IMG/VR virus record: IMGVR_UViG_3300034072_000301
Span: 1-25,151 of that record
Strand: one strand, 5' to 3'
DNA from: a virus
Length of the DNA: 25,151 nucleotides
Made by a program: the position numbers and the translations under genes. Positions 1 to 7,733 of the stretch are shown one piece after another (the stretch's first letter is position 1; every line of letters starts with the position of its first letter). The notes beneath the pieces were generated by a model. That model worked only from the letters and a program-made list of their open reading frames with translations, did no database searches and had not been told where the DNA came from.

Positions 1-1014
1 CAGCGCTATGTTGATTTGGATGCAAAAACTTCAACACTAACAGAGACAACTGACCCAGATGCAGTTGCTCTAACAACCCCAACATCAGTAACCATTACTC
101 TTAACGAGTACGGTAATGCTGTCCTAGTAACCCGTGCTCTTGAGTTATTCTCACTAGCAGACGTAGACCCAGCAATTGCAAACATCATTGCATACAACCT
201 TGCTGATTCTATTGACCAGGTTGTTGGAACAACTCTAACTGGTGGAACTAACGTAATCTACAGCGGAAGCACCGCTACAAGCACTGCCACAATCTCTGCT
301 GCTGCAACAATTGATTCAGCAGACATCCGTAAGGCTGTTGCTAAACTACGCGCTAATAAGGCCAAGGCTCGCCGTGGCTCTTACTACTGGTGCGGTATCC
401 ACCCAGAAGTTTCCCACGATTTGCGTGCAGAGTCTGGAAACCTAGGCTGGAACTTTGCTCACATCAACTCTGACCCAGCCGTTAATAACGTATGGGCTGG
501 AGAAATTGGCGACTACGAAGGAGCATTCTTTGTTGAGTCTTCTCGTTTGCCTAACTCTAAGTCTGGTGCAGACCAGACTGCTCTAACTACTGCAGCAGCA
601 GTAAGCGGAGTATCTGGAGCATTCACAATCGTAGCCGCTAATGGCGCCTTCGGTGGTCGTGCTGAGGTTGGAGATAAAATCTCTGGTACTAACGTAGGAA
701 CTGGTGCTAAGATTACAGCAATTTCTGTAGGTGCAACTAATACTACATTCACTGTAGATGTTGCTAACTCAGGTACTGTTGGAACTAATACTCTAACTGT
801 AACTCCAGTAACACGTGTATTTGATACTGTCCTTTGCGGACAGCAAGCACTTGCTGAGGCTGTTGCAGAAGAGCCACACATTGTTATCGGAAACGTAACC
901 GATAAGTTGATGCGCTTCCGCCCAATGGGTTGGTACGGCGTACTCGGCTTTGCACGTTATCGTGAAGAAGCACTGTATCGTATTGAATCAGGCTCCTCAA
1001 TCGCTGCTCTCTAG
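1..1014 (+). CDS. Major capsid protein, N4-gp56-like, 3' part
   Basis: The reading frame is open from base 1, so the gene begins before the window and only its 3' 337 codons are seen. The segment TITLNEYGNAVLVTRALEL, followed by NLADSIDQVVGTTLTGGTNVIY and later GSYYWCGIHPEVSHDLR, is the pattern I know from N4-gp56-type (HK97-fold) major capsid proteins, which form the icosahedral shell. A Gly/Ala/Thr-rich stretch of roughly 80 residues (about bases 570-810, containing GTNVGTGAKITAISV) interrupts the fold before VTRVFDTVLCGQQALAEAV and looks like an inserted surface domain. The position ahead of small structural genes and a connector fits a head module. Family assignment is by recall of sequence pattern, not by a search. 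Confidence 0.83.
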   Translation, partial: QRYVDLDAKTSTLTETTDPDAVALTTPTSVTITLNEYGNAVLVTRALELFSLADVDPAIANIIAYNLADSIDQVVGTTLTGGTNVIYSGSTATSTATISAAATIDSADIRKAVAKLRANKAKARRGSYYWCGIHPEVSHDLRAESGNLGWNFAHINSDPAVNNVWAGEIGDYEGAFFVESSRLPNSKSGADQTALTTAAAVSGVSGAFTIVAANGAFGGRAEVGDKISGTNVGTGAKITAISVGATNTTFTVDVANSGTVGTNTLTVTPVTRVFDTVLCGQQALAEAVAEEPHIVIGNVTDKLMRFRPMGWYGVLGFARYREEALYRIESGSSIAAL

Positions 1015-1028
1015 TTGATTGACTCTGA

Positions 1029-1060
1029 GGGGTAGGCCTAGAAATCTACCCCTTCGGGGT
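1029..1060 (+). promoter_or_regulatory. Alternative stem-loops after capsid gene
   Basis: GGGGTAG (1029-1035) can pair with CTACCCC (1046-1052), a perfect 7-bp stem. The same right arm, as ACCCC (1048-1052), can instead pair with GGGGT (1056-1060) around a tiny loop. The two hairpins are mutually exclusive. They lie between the capsid stop and the AGGAGG of the next gene. No U-run follows, so this is more likely a processing or attenuation element than a full terminator. Confidence 0.5.
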
Positions 1061-1079
1061 GAGTTCATTAGGAGGACTT

Positions 1080-1352
1080 ATGACTGAATATATTTTTACA
1101 ACCCCTGTGGTTGAAGAAGGCCCAGCAGGTCAAGCCCGCCTATTCTACTTTTATAAACTTGACAGGGGTATTACAATAGTACTAAAGCCTACGGGTGGGT
1201 ACGCACAGATTCGCTACCCAGTTGATGGTGACTTGTCAGCATATCCTGCAGTATATGCAGGTGGCTATAATCACACAGTAGATGATGCTACTAAAGCAGC
1301 ACTAATTGCTGGCGGTGTAGGTGTCACAGAGGATAACTTTACAGCGATATGA
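1080..1352 (+). CDS. Hypothetical head-region protein, 90 aa
   Basis: Start chosen at ATG 1080 because AGGAGG lies at 1071-1076, rather than a longer upstream GTG. The 90-residue product (MTEYIFTTPVVEEGPAGQAR...) has no recognised domain, cysteine motif or membrane segment. Its mixed hydrophobic pattern ending in AALIAGGVGVTEDNFTAI suggests a small folded virion or chaperone protein. It follows the capsid gene and overlaps the next gene by ATGA, so translation is probably coupled. Function unknown. Confidence 0.72.
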   Translation: MTEYIFTTPVVEEGPAGQARLFYFYKLDRGITIVLKPTGGYAQIRYPVDGDLSAYPAVYAGGYNHTVDDATKAALIAGGVGVTEDNFTAI

Positions 1353-1660
1353 AACATTGGGAACATCACCCTGAGCCAGTAGAAGGATGCTTTGGCTGTA
1401 AGGGTTTGAGTATACAGATGAACGCTGGAGATGCGGATAGTCGTAGAACTATTCCAAATAAAAAGTTCAATAAAGAATTGGATGCCTACAAAGAGGCTAG
1501 AGCCCAAGGCATTCAGCCTGCTGGAACTTCTATGAAGAAGATTCAGGAGGCAGTAAAGGCTAGTGACATACTGGGTAAACCTTATGACTCTAGCAAAATG
1601 GCACCAACAAAACATATAAACAAACAATCAGCAGCGGTAATGAAAGAACTAGGAGCATAA
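1349..1660 (+). CDS. Hypothetical CxxC protein, 103 aa
   Basis: Starts inside the stop of the previous gene (ATGA overlap). The N-terminus carries HPEPVEGCFGCKGL, a CxxC knuckle with nearby histidines that could bind zinc, followed by a basic region with NKKFNKELDAYKEARAQGIQPAGTS-type helices. I recall similar proteins next to capsid genes in actinobacterial phages, where they are unassigned. A head-completion or scaffolding-type role is only a positional guess. Confidence 0.72.
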   Translation: MKHWEHHPEPVEGCFGCKGLSIQMNAGDADSRRTIPNKKFNKELDAYKEARAQGIQPAGTSMKKIQEAVKASDILGKPYDSSKMAPTKHINKQSAAVMKELGA

Positions 1661-1661
1661 T

Positions 1662-1808
1662 ATGCCAATGGTAAATGGAAAAGAATTTTCATACGGTAAA
1701 AAAGGTATGGCTATGGCAAAGAAAGAAGCCAAGAAGTCAGGTAAGAAAATGGTTATGAAGGCTGGAGCCAAGAAGATGGCTATGAAGAAGATGGGCAAAA
1801 AGAAGTAA
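1662..1808 (+). CDS. Very basic Lys/Met-rich mini-protein, 48 aa
   Basis: ATG 1662 follows AGGAGC (1651-1656). The 48-residue product is about one third lysine, with repeated KKMAMKK/AKK patterns and several methionines but almost no acidic residues. It overlaps the next start by one base (TAATG), as expected for a packed operon. The composition resembles nucleic-acid-neutralising proteins, so it may contact packaged DNA, but no fold is recognisable. Confidence 0.6.
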   Translation: MPMVNGKEFSYGKKGMAMAKKEAKKSGKKMVMKAGAKKMAMKKMGKKK

Positions 1809-1993
1809 TGAAAGCAAAAAAAGGAATGGGTTTCAAGGCAGCACAGAAATCAATAGCCAAGAAGCAAGGTGTGTCGATGGAGAGTGCTGGTGCAATCCTC
1901 GCATCTGGAGCCCGCAAAGCCTCACCAGCAGCCAAGAAGAAAAACCCCAACCTGAAGAAGGTTAAAGGCGTTATGAAGAAGGGTAAGAAGTAA
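1808..1993 (+). CDS. Lys/Ala-rich basic protein, 61 aa
   Basis: Starts at the A of the preceding TAA. The product has a helical half (GFKAAQKSIAKKQGVSMESA) and a histone-H1-like tail (ARKASPAAKKKNPNLKKVKG). It is strongly basic, with no cysteines. It is the second of a series of small basic ORFs behind the capsid gene. A DNA-binding virion role is plausible from composition only. Confidence 0.65.
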   Translation: MKAKKGMGFKAAQKSIAKKQGVSMESAGAILASGARKASPAAKKKNPNLKKVKGVMKKGKK

Positions 1994-1995
1994 TT

Positions 1996-2175
1996 ATGAA
2001 TACAGGCAAACCTAGAAAAGCAGGCGGAATAGATAACCCTAACGCTAAGTCTCACGTCGCTGACCTTTATAGAAACACGAGGTCAATCAAATATAAACCA
2101 AATACTAAACTTGGTGGACGTCAGATGGACCCTACAAAAGTTAAAGGTTTTAAATATGGAGAGGGAACAGAGTAA
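1996..2175 (+). CDS. Basic hypothetical protein, 59 aa
   Basis: ATG 1996 to TAA 2175. It begins MNTGKPRKAGGIDNPNAKSH and ends KVKGFKYGEGTE, rich in Lys/Arg/Asn/Gly, and is probably disordered or only folds when bound. It sits two bases after the upstream stop, and its own stop overlaps the next ATG (TAATG). No family recognised. The one-base overlaps on this chain of ORFs support it being translated. Confidence 0.6.
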   Translation: MNTGKPRKAGGIDNPNAKSHVADLYRNTRSIKYKPNTKLGGRQMDPTKVKGFKYGEGTE

Positions 2176-2363
2176 TGCCAACAAGAATAGGTAATTTATC
2201 TAACGCAAAACTTCCTAAATCAGAAATCCTTGAAGAAGATGATTTAAATCGTTTTATTCTTTCGGGCGCAAACGCTAAAGTTGCCGCAGAGTTGAAAAGA
2301 CGAGGTGTCAAAGTTACGTCACTTCCATCTAAAAAATCTCTACGCACTAAAATGGTAGAATAA
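2175..2363 (+). CDS. Hypothetical protein, 62 aa
   Basis: TAATG coupling to the previous ORF. The sequence MPTRIGNLSNAKLPKSEILEEDDLNRF then a short basic helix (KVAAELKRRGVKVTSLPSKK) has balanced charge, unlike its lysine-rich neighbours. No cysteines or hydrophobic segment. Function unknown. Confidence 0.6.
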   Translation: MPTRIGNLSNAKLPKSEILEEDDLNRFILSGANAKVAAELKRRGVKVTSLPSKKSLRTKMVE

Positions 2364-2374
2364 GGTAACCAACA

Positions 2375-2524
2375 ATGTCGTCAGGACAATTGAAACCGCA
2401 CTACGGTTTTAACTCTGTACAAATCAGAGATGGATATGTAGTGCGGTTAAACAAAAATGGAACAGTAAGAGCAGTACTAGGAAAGTATGGGGAATATGGC
2501 AAACAAGGCAGACCCAAGGCTTAA
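2375..2524 (+). CDS. Small hypothetical protein, 49 aa
   Basis: ATG 2375 to TAA 2524, preceded by a purine-rich AAGGTAACCAACA. The product (MSSGQLKPHYGFNSVQIRDG...) looks like a single small beta unit (YVVRLNKNGTVRAVLG) followed by a basic tail. Its 3' end overlaps the next ORF by 38 bases in another frame, which is unusual in this block and lowers confidence in either this ORF or the long start of the next. Confidence 0.5.
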   Translation: MSSGQLKPHYGFNSVQIRDGYVVRLNKNGTVRAVLGKYGEYGKQGRPKA

Positions 2525-2786
2525 GAGGGCTGGCGTATCTGGTTTTAATAAACCTAAGCGCACCCCTGGACATCCAAAGAAGTCACACATTGTAGTGGCT
2601 AAGCAAGGTAGCCAAGTTAAGACTATTCGTTTCGGCGAACAAGGTGCTGAAACTGCAGGCAAACCTAAGGCTGGAGAGTCTGAAAGAATGAAGAACAAGC
2701 GTGCATCTTTCAAAGCACGCCATAGTAAGAACATTGCCAAAGGTAAACTAAGTGCTGCCTATTGGGCAGATAAGGTGAAATGGTGA
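2487..2786 (+). CDS. Basic conserved-type protein, 99 aa
   Basis: Start 2487 has AGGAAAG upstream; an in-frame ATG at 2496 (MANKADPRLKRAG) is the alternative. The product carries TPGHPKKSHIVVAKQGSQVK, IRFGEQGAETAG, and ends SFKARHSKNIAKGKLSAAYW before ADKVKW. I recall this arrangement from a small uncharacterised family found in phages (possibly DUF5872-like; unverified). Strongly basic. It overlaps the following ATG by 7 bases. A virion or DNA-associated role is inferred from composition and location. Confidence 0.68.
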   Translation: MGNMANKADPRLKRAGVSGFNKPKRTPGHPKKSHIVVAKQGSQVKTIRFGEQGAETAGKPKAGESERMKNKRASFKARHSKNIAKGKLSAAYWADKVKW

Positions 2787-2977
2787 AGAAGAAGGCAAAG
2801 CCTAAGACTAAATCTAAAGTCAATGAGGCTGGCAACTACACTAAGCCTGGTATGCGTAAAGCACTATTTAATAAAATTAAAGCAGGCTCTAAGGGTGGAG
2901 ACCCAGGAGAATGGTCTGCTCGTAAAGCACAGTTGCTTGCTGTGCAATACAAGAAGGCAGGCGGAGGATACAAATAG
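2780..2977 (+). CDS. Basic protein with GxWSARKAQLL motif, 65 aa
   Basis: The product has a Lys-rich N-terminus (MVKKKAKPKTKSKVNEAGNY) and a conserved-looking core, TKPGMRKALFNKIKAG, then GEWSARKAQLLAVQYKKAGG. I associate this core with a small phage/bacterial domain of unknown function (DUF6321-like, from memory). It overlaps the upstream gene and shares its last base with the GTG start of the next gene. Function unknown. Confidence 0.68.
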   Translation: MVKKKAKPKTKSKVNEAGNYTKPGMRKALFNKIKAGSKGGDPGEWSARKAQLLAVQYKKAGGGYK

Positions 2978-3213
2978 TGGCACTGGCTAAATCACAGAAG
3001 TCTTTAAAGAGTTGGACTAAGCAGAAGTGGAAAACTTCTGATGGCAAACCTTCTAAAGGTAAGAAGAGATATCTACCTGAAGCAGCGTGGGCTAATCTAA
3101 CTCCTGCTGAGAAGGCTGCTACTAATAGAGCAAAAGCCCAAGGTAATAAAAAGGGCAAACAATTTGTTAAACAACCAAAATCGATAGCAAAGAAAACGGC
3201 TGGGTATAGATAA
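2977..3213 (+). CDS. Basic protein, GTG start, 78 aa
   Basis: GTG 2977 uses the last G of the preceding TAG stop. Core features are SLKSWTKQKWKTSDGKPSKG, RYLPEAAWANLTPAEKAATN, and GKQFVKQPKSIAKKTAGYR. The last element is one I recall as conserved in small uncharacterised phage proteins. High lysine content and a Trp-rich first helix. It ends one base into the next ATG. Its linkage with the two preceding ORFs suggests a common job, perhaps DNA handling in the virion. Confidence 0.68.
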   Translation: MALAKSQKSLKSWTKQKWKTSDGKPSKGKKRYLPEAAWANLTPAEKAATNRAKAQGNKKGKQFVKQPKSIAKKTAGYR

Positions 3214-3488
3214 TGGCAACAGGTGTAGCAGGTAGTTCATTCACAAGCGAACTTAATCGCTTAGCAAATAGTGGGACATATCCAGCATTGAGTTCATATC
3301 TGACTGCTACTGCTGCTGCTAATGGGTACGCAGGGACAACAGGTGCAACACTCATTGGAGCACTTAATCTAGAGGCAGACGGTACCCGTCAACCTAATGA
3401 CTTCAAGGCTTTGGGCGGTATATGTAATGAACTTGCTGGAACTACTAATCTTTCACCTATGGAAGCCTTAAGGAGTATTGACGTATGA
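3213..3488 (+). CDS. Hypothetical structural-region protein, 91 aa
   Basis: Starts at the last base of the previous stop. The product (MATGVAGSSFTSELNRLANS...) is Ala/Thr/Ser/Leu-rich, neutral, with no cysteine pair except one GGICNELAG. In actinobacterial phage genomes I recall similar short proteins directly before the connector gene. It overlaps the next gene by ATGA, indicating coupled translation. Function unknown. Confidence 0.65.
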   Translation: MATGVAGSSFTSELNRLANSGTYPALSSYLTATAAANGYAGTTGATLIGALNLEADGTRQPNDFKALGGICNELAGTTNLSPMEALRSIDV

Positions 3489-4402
3489 CAACACTTGCAG
3501 AAATGATTGATGAAGTTCTTATCAATCTTTCAGGCTATACCTATCAACAAGACAGAAGCACATACCTTACCACTGCAGTCACAACATTAACTTCTCCTAG
3601 TTCTTCGCCAACAATCTTGAGCCTCGGCTCCACCGATTCAGTAGGTAAAGGTGTCCTAGAGGTAGGCGAAGAGTTGATGTGGGTTGACTCATTTGACCGT
3701 ATTGCTAACACAGCAACTGTTGCGCCCTATGGGCGTGGCTATCTAGGTACTACTGCCTCAACCGCTGCCGTAGATACCAAGGTAACAATCTCTCCTATAT
3801 TTCCTAGGTATGTAATCAAGAAGGCTATCAACGATACTATCCGAGCAGTCGGAACTCAATTGATGGTTGTAAAGCAAACTACTTTTACCTTTAACGCAGC
3901 CCAGAATACTTATGACTTAAGTAACCTTAATATTGAATCTATCCTTACTGTTATGTGGCAAGACATTGGGCCATCTCAGGAATGGATTAGAGTCAATCGC
4001 TATGACTTTGACCCACTAGCCGAAACCCAGACTTGGGGTGAGGGCAGTCAAACAATTAGCATCTATGATTATATTACCTCTGGCCGTACAGTAAAAATTA
4101 TGTACGTTACCCAACCTACAGCATTCACATCTAACAGCCAGACTTTTACAACTCAGACAGGATATCCCGAATCAGCAAGAGACGTAATAATTTTAGGTGC
4201 AGCGTATAGACTACTTGCTTATCTTGACCCAGCACGTGCGTCTCAGATTAGCCCACAGGCTGATGAGATTGACGCCAAGCGTCCGTTCGGTTCATCTAAT
4301 AATGCTACTCGTCAACTCTTTGCTCTCTATCAGCAGAGACTAAGAGAAGAAATTTCTTCTTTCCAAGGTCAGTACCCTCCCCGCATTCGTTTTAACCGAT
4401 AG
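3485..4402 (+). CDS. Head-tail connector / adaptor-like protein
   Basis: 305 residues. The N-terminus MTTLAEMIDEVLINLSGYTY, a central beta-rich ELMWVDSFDRIANTATVAPYG segment, and later RYVIKKAINDTIRAV are typical of neck proteins that sit under the portal in podovirus-like phages. The C-terminal half (ARDVIILGAAYRLLAYLDPA) is helical. Position between the head genes and the fibres supports a connector role. I cannot separate an adaptor from another neck component without structure prediction. Confidence 0.55.
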   Translation: MTTLAEMIDEVLINLSGYTYQQDRSTYLTTAVTTLTSPSSSPTILSLGSTDSVGKGVLEVGEELMWVDSFDRIANTATVAPYGRGYLGTTASTAAVDTKVTISPIFPRYVIKKAINDTIRAVGTQLMVVKQTTFTFNAAQNTYDLSNLNIESILTVMWQDIGPSQEWIRVNRYDFDPLAETQTWGEGSQTISIYDYITSGRTVKIMYVTQPTAFTSNSQTFTTQTGYPESARDVIILGAAYRLLAYLDPARASQISPQADEIDAKRPFGSSNNATRQLFALYQQRLREEISSFQGQYPPRIRFNR

Positions 4403-4410
4403 GAACATAA

Positions 4411-6480
4411 ATGCCAACACGTCAATACTCGTCTCGTAGCCAACAGTCAACACTGACCAGTGCTATAACCGCAGGTGCTGCTACTATGACAGTAGTATCA
4501 GGCACAGCCTTACTGGGTGGTCAGAGCATTCCATCAGGTAGAACTTTTACTTTAGTCATAGATGTAGATACTGCTCTTGAAGAAATTGTAGATGCTACGG
4601 CGGTATCTACCAATACATTTACAATCACTCGAGCCATTGATGGCTCTTCTGCACAGTCACACTCAGCAGGTGCAGTAGTAAGACATATGGCTATCGGTAG
4701 AGATTACCGTGATGCCAACCTACATACCCAGGCTTCTGCCTCTTACAATGATGGCGCAGGTAATGCCCAGTCAATGCACGGCATTGCATCTGGTGAAGGT
4801 GATGTAGTAGGTACAGCCAAGACACAGACTCTTACTAATAAGACTCTTACCAGCCCGACAATTTCTAACCCTACAATTACTGGAACATCTGGTGTTGAAA
4901 CCAGCATTGTCTTTGAAGGCTCTACAGCAGATGCTTATGAGACTACCCTGACTGTAGTTGACCCTACTCAGGATAATACAATCACCCTACCTAATACCAC
5001 AGGTACGGTAGTCATTGCTGATGCTACCCAGACCCTGACCAATAAGACCCTGACCAGCCCTACCATCTCTGGTAGCCCTGTTATTACTGGTCTATCTAGC
5101 GCAGGTATGGTTTCATCCTCTGCTACCCCTAAGGATTATGTAGATAGCATTCTAGGCTCAGCAACGGCTGCAGCCACTTCAGCAGCATCGGCTGCTACAA
5201 GTGCTGCTTCTGCTGCTACCAGTGCTACAAGTGCCTCTAATAGCGCCACAGCCTCGGCAACGAGTGCCTCAGCGGCAGCCACAAGTGCTACTAGCGCAGC
5301 CACTTCGGCTACTTCTGCAGCGGCTTCTGCCACAGCAGCGGCTACTAGTGCTACTAGTGCTGCAGCCAGTGAGTCAGCAGTCGCAGCCTCCGCTGCTGCT
5401 GCCGCAACTTCTGCTGCTTCGGCTAGCACCTCGGCATCTTCTGCTTTAACCTCGGCAAACTCAGCCAGTACTTCGGCTTCCTCGGCTTTAACTTCGGCTA
5501 ATAGCGCTGCAACATCTGCCTCTACTATGGCAGCCAGCGTTGCTGCTGCTGCTACCTCTGCAGCCAGTGCTGCTACTAGCGCAACTGCTGCTGCATCTAG
5601 TGCTACTGCTGCTGCAACGTCAGCATCATCTGCTAGCACATCAGCCTCATCGGCTTTGACTTCTGCTAACTCTGCTAACGCTGATGCTATTACTGCTGCT
5701 GCTTCTGTAGCCTCTATCGCAGGATATGCAACTGATGCTGCTAACTCAGCATCTGCTGCTGCTACATCAGCCACATCTGCTGCAGCATCTGCTACGGCTG
5801 CAGCAACATCTGCAACCAGCGCAGCAACTAGTGCTACTTCAGCAGCCACATCAGCAACAAGTGCTGCTGCTTCTTATGATTCTTTTGATGATAGATACCT
5901 TGGTGCTAAGTCATCTCCACCTACGGTGGACAATGATGGAGACCCATTACTAACTGGTGCTCTTTACTGGAACACAGTTACTAATGAAATGTTTGTATGG
6001 AGTGGTAGCGCTTGGGGTGGTATCTCATCTACTGCTGCTATCTTCCGATTTAGGTTTACCGCAGCAGGCGGAGAAACATCTGAGTCAGGTGTAGACGACA
6101 ACGGCAATACTCTTTCCTACCTAGTAGGCAAGGAGCAGGTATACCTAAATGGTGTATTGCTAGTTCGTGCTCAAGACTACACAGCAACTAACGGCACAAG
6201 CATTGACTCTTTAAGCCCTGCTCTAGCAGCCAGCGATGTGCTGGAGATTATTACCTTCACAGCCTTTGATGTTGCTACCGCAATACCTAATTCACTCTTT
6301 GATGCTAAAGGTGATTTGCTGGTGGCAACTTCAGCAGATACCCCTGGTAAATTAACAGTTGGCACTAACGGATATTATCTCAAGGCTGACTCAAGCACCG
6401 CAACAGGATTAGTCTGGGCTGCAGTACCAGAACCAGATTTAACTTCTGTTGAAATAATGTCTATAATGGGAGCATACTAA
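4411..6480 (+). CDS. Long tail fibre with Ala/Ser/Thr repeat shaft
   Basis: 689 residues after AGGAAC and ATG 4411. Order: N-terminal beta domain (about residues 1-130); two copies of a TLTNKTLTSPTI motif (about 138-235), common in phage fibres; an extreme Ala/Ser/Thr shaft (about 250-490), including three copies of TSASSALTSANSA; then a C-terminal part with GALYWNTVTNEMFVWSGSAW and a DAKGDLLVATSADTPGKLTVG motif. The shaft resembles the Ala/Ser-rich region of lambda Stf-type fibres, which trimerise into rods. The next gene starts on its stop (TAATG) and repeats the DAKGDL motif, so the two probably form one fibre system. Confidence 0.82.
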   Translation: MPTRQYSSRSQQSTLTSAITAGAATMTVVSGTALLGGQSIPSGRTFTLVIDVDTALEEIVDATAVSTNTFTITRAIDGSSAQSHSAGAVVRHMAIGRDYRDANLHTQASASYNDGAGNAQSMHGIASGEGDVVGTAKTQTLTNKTLTSPTISNPTITGTSGVETSIVFEGSTADAYETTLTVVDPTQDNTITLPNTTGTVVIADATQTLTNKTLTSPTISGSPVITGLSSAGMVSSSATPKDYVDSILGSATAAATSAASAATSAASAATSATSASNSATASATSASAAATSATSAATSATSAAASATAAATSATSAAASESAVAASAAAAATSAASASTSASSALTSANSASTSASSALTSANSAATSASTMAASVAAAATSAASAATSATAAASSATAAATSASSASTSASSALTSANSANADAITAAASVASIAGYATDAANSASAAATSATSAAASATAAATSATSAATSATSAATSATSAAASYDSFDDRYLGAKSSPPTVDNDGDPLLTGALYWNTVTNEMFVWSGSAWGGISSTAAIFRFRFTAAGGETSESGVDDNGNTLSYLVGKEQVYLNGVLLVRAQDYTATNGTSIDSLSPALAASDVLEIITFTAFDVATAIPNSLFDAKGDLLVATSADTPGKLTVGTNGYYLKADSSTATGLVWAAVPEPDLTSVEIMSIMGAY
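5150..5872 (+). repeat. Ala/Ser/Thr codon repeat tract
   Basis: About 720 bp of near-repetitive GCT/GCA/TCT/ACT/AGT codons encode the fibre shaft. The units are imperfect at DNA level, with many synonymous differences, so selection seems to act on protein composition rather than on a DNA repeat. The tract leaves a long stop-free frame on the opposite strand, which is a by-product. Confidence 0.8.
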
Positions 6481-7733
6481 TGACAAAAGCAAGAACGCTT
6501 GCGGATAATTTCGCAGCAGATATAAACGGGATTACCGCTGGTACTGGTATCACAGGTGGTGGTACATCAGGCACGGTAACAGTTACTAACTCAATGGCTA
6601 CTGAGATAGATGCCAAAGGTGATTTAGTAGTTGGAACTGGTGCAGATACATTTGCTCGCCTAGCAGTTTCAGATAACGGCAGCACTCTTGTCGCGAATAG
6701 TGCCGCTGCAACTGGACTATCCTACAAAGAGGATTATGCGGCTGGTAAGAACAAGATTATCAATGGCGATTTTGCTATCAATCAAAGAGGGTTTACTAGC
6801 ACCACTCAAAGCGCTGTTTACACTTTTGATAGATATCAAACATTCACTTCGGGAGGAACTGGTACTTATTCCGCACAAACTTTTACTCCTGGAACTGCTC
6901 CTGTTGCTGGATATGAAGCCAAAAATTATTTGAGAATAGTTACTACGGGTCAATCTGCCGCTTCTGATGGTACGCTTATTGACCAAAGAATAGAAGATGT
7001 AAGAACATTTGCTGGACAGACAATAACAGTTTCTTTTTGGGCTAAGGCTGCTTCGGGCACGCCTTCCATAGCAGTTGAACCTGCACAAAATTTTGGTGGT
7101 GGTGGCTCAACAGCCGTTAATGTTCAAGGTATTAAAAAAGCCATTACAGATTCTTGGGCAAGATATTCTTACACTTTTTCAATACCCAGCATTAGCGGAA
7201 AAACAATTGGCGATAACACCAATCGTTTAACAGTTAGATTTTGGGTTTCTGCGGGAACTGACTTTAACGCAAGATTAGATTCTCTCGGTATTCAATCTAA
7301 TACTTTTGAACTTTGGGGTTTTCAAGTAGAAGCAGGCTCAGTAGCCACCGCCTTCCAAACTGCAACTGGCACACTTCAAGGCGAGTTAGCCGCTTGCCAG
7401 AGGTATTACTACTTATTGGGTAATGGCAATACAGCAGCGAATAGAAGCATATGTTCCGCTGCGGCTTATGCTTCCAACGATGCTTCTGGAGTCGTTCAAT
7501 TCCCAGTCACAATGAGAACAACCCCAACTTTAACCGCATCTAGCGGCACGAATTATTATGGTTTTTTAAGAGATAGTGCAACAGATGGATTTAATAGTTT
7601 TACTTTAGGTTATGCTGATACTACTTCAGCAATAATCTATAACGCATCGCAAATCTCATCAACAGCAGGGCACGGCGGTGTTTTTATTACACAAAGTGCC
7701 TCCGCATCCGTAGCGTTTGGAGCAGAATTATGA
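6480..7733 (+). CDS. Tail fibre / receptor-binding protein with lectin-like domain
   Basis: 417 residues, starting in the previous gene's stop. The N-terminal 90 residues repeat the DAKGDLVVGTGADTFARL unit seen at the C-terminus of the upstream fibre. From about residue 90, KNKIINGDFAINQRGF, then TFDRYQT, VSFWAKAASGTPSIAV, WARYSYTFSIPS and FELWGFQVEAGSVATAFQTA followed by LAACQRYYYLLG are hallmarks of the jelly-roll, carbohydrate-binding-like domain common at phage fibre tips. Role: binding host surface polysaccharide. The C-terminal beta-rich part (about 310-417) is likely the variable tip. Confidence 0.78.
   Translation: MTKARTLADNFAADINGITAGTGITGGGTSGTVTVTNSMATEIDAKGDLVVGTGADTFARLAVSDNGSTLVANSAAATGLSYKEDYAAGKNKIINGDFAINQRGFTSTTQSAVYTFDRYQTFTSGGTGTYSAQTFTPGTAPVAGYEAKNYLRIVTTGQSAASDGTLIDQRIEDVRTFAGQTITVSFWAKAASGTPSIAVEPAQNFGGGGSTAVNVQGIKKAITDSWARYSYTFSIPSISGKTIGDNTNRLTVRFWVSAGTDFNARLDSLGIQSNTFELWGFQVEAGSVATAFQTATGTLQGELAACQRYYYLLGNGNTAANRSICSAAAYASNDASGVVQFPVTMRTTPTLTASSGTNYYGFLRDSATDGFNSFTLGYADTTSAIIYNASQISSTAGHGGVFITQSASASVAFGAEL

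Noticed and set aside
513-881. 122-codon minus-strand frame opposite the capsid gene
   Set aside because: Shadow of a well-supported capsid frame; low-complexity composition and no RBS.
5136-5849. 237-codon stop-free frame on the minus strand opposite the fibre shaft
   Set aside because: Product is a monotonous Ala/Val/Glu/Asp/Leu string created by the complementary GCT/TCT/ACT repeat codons; no RBS and no neighbours in that direction.
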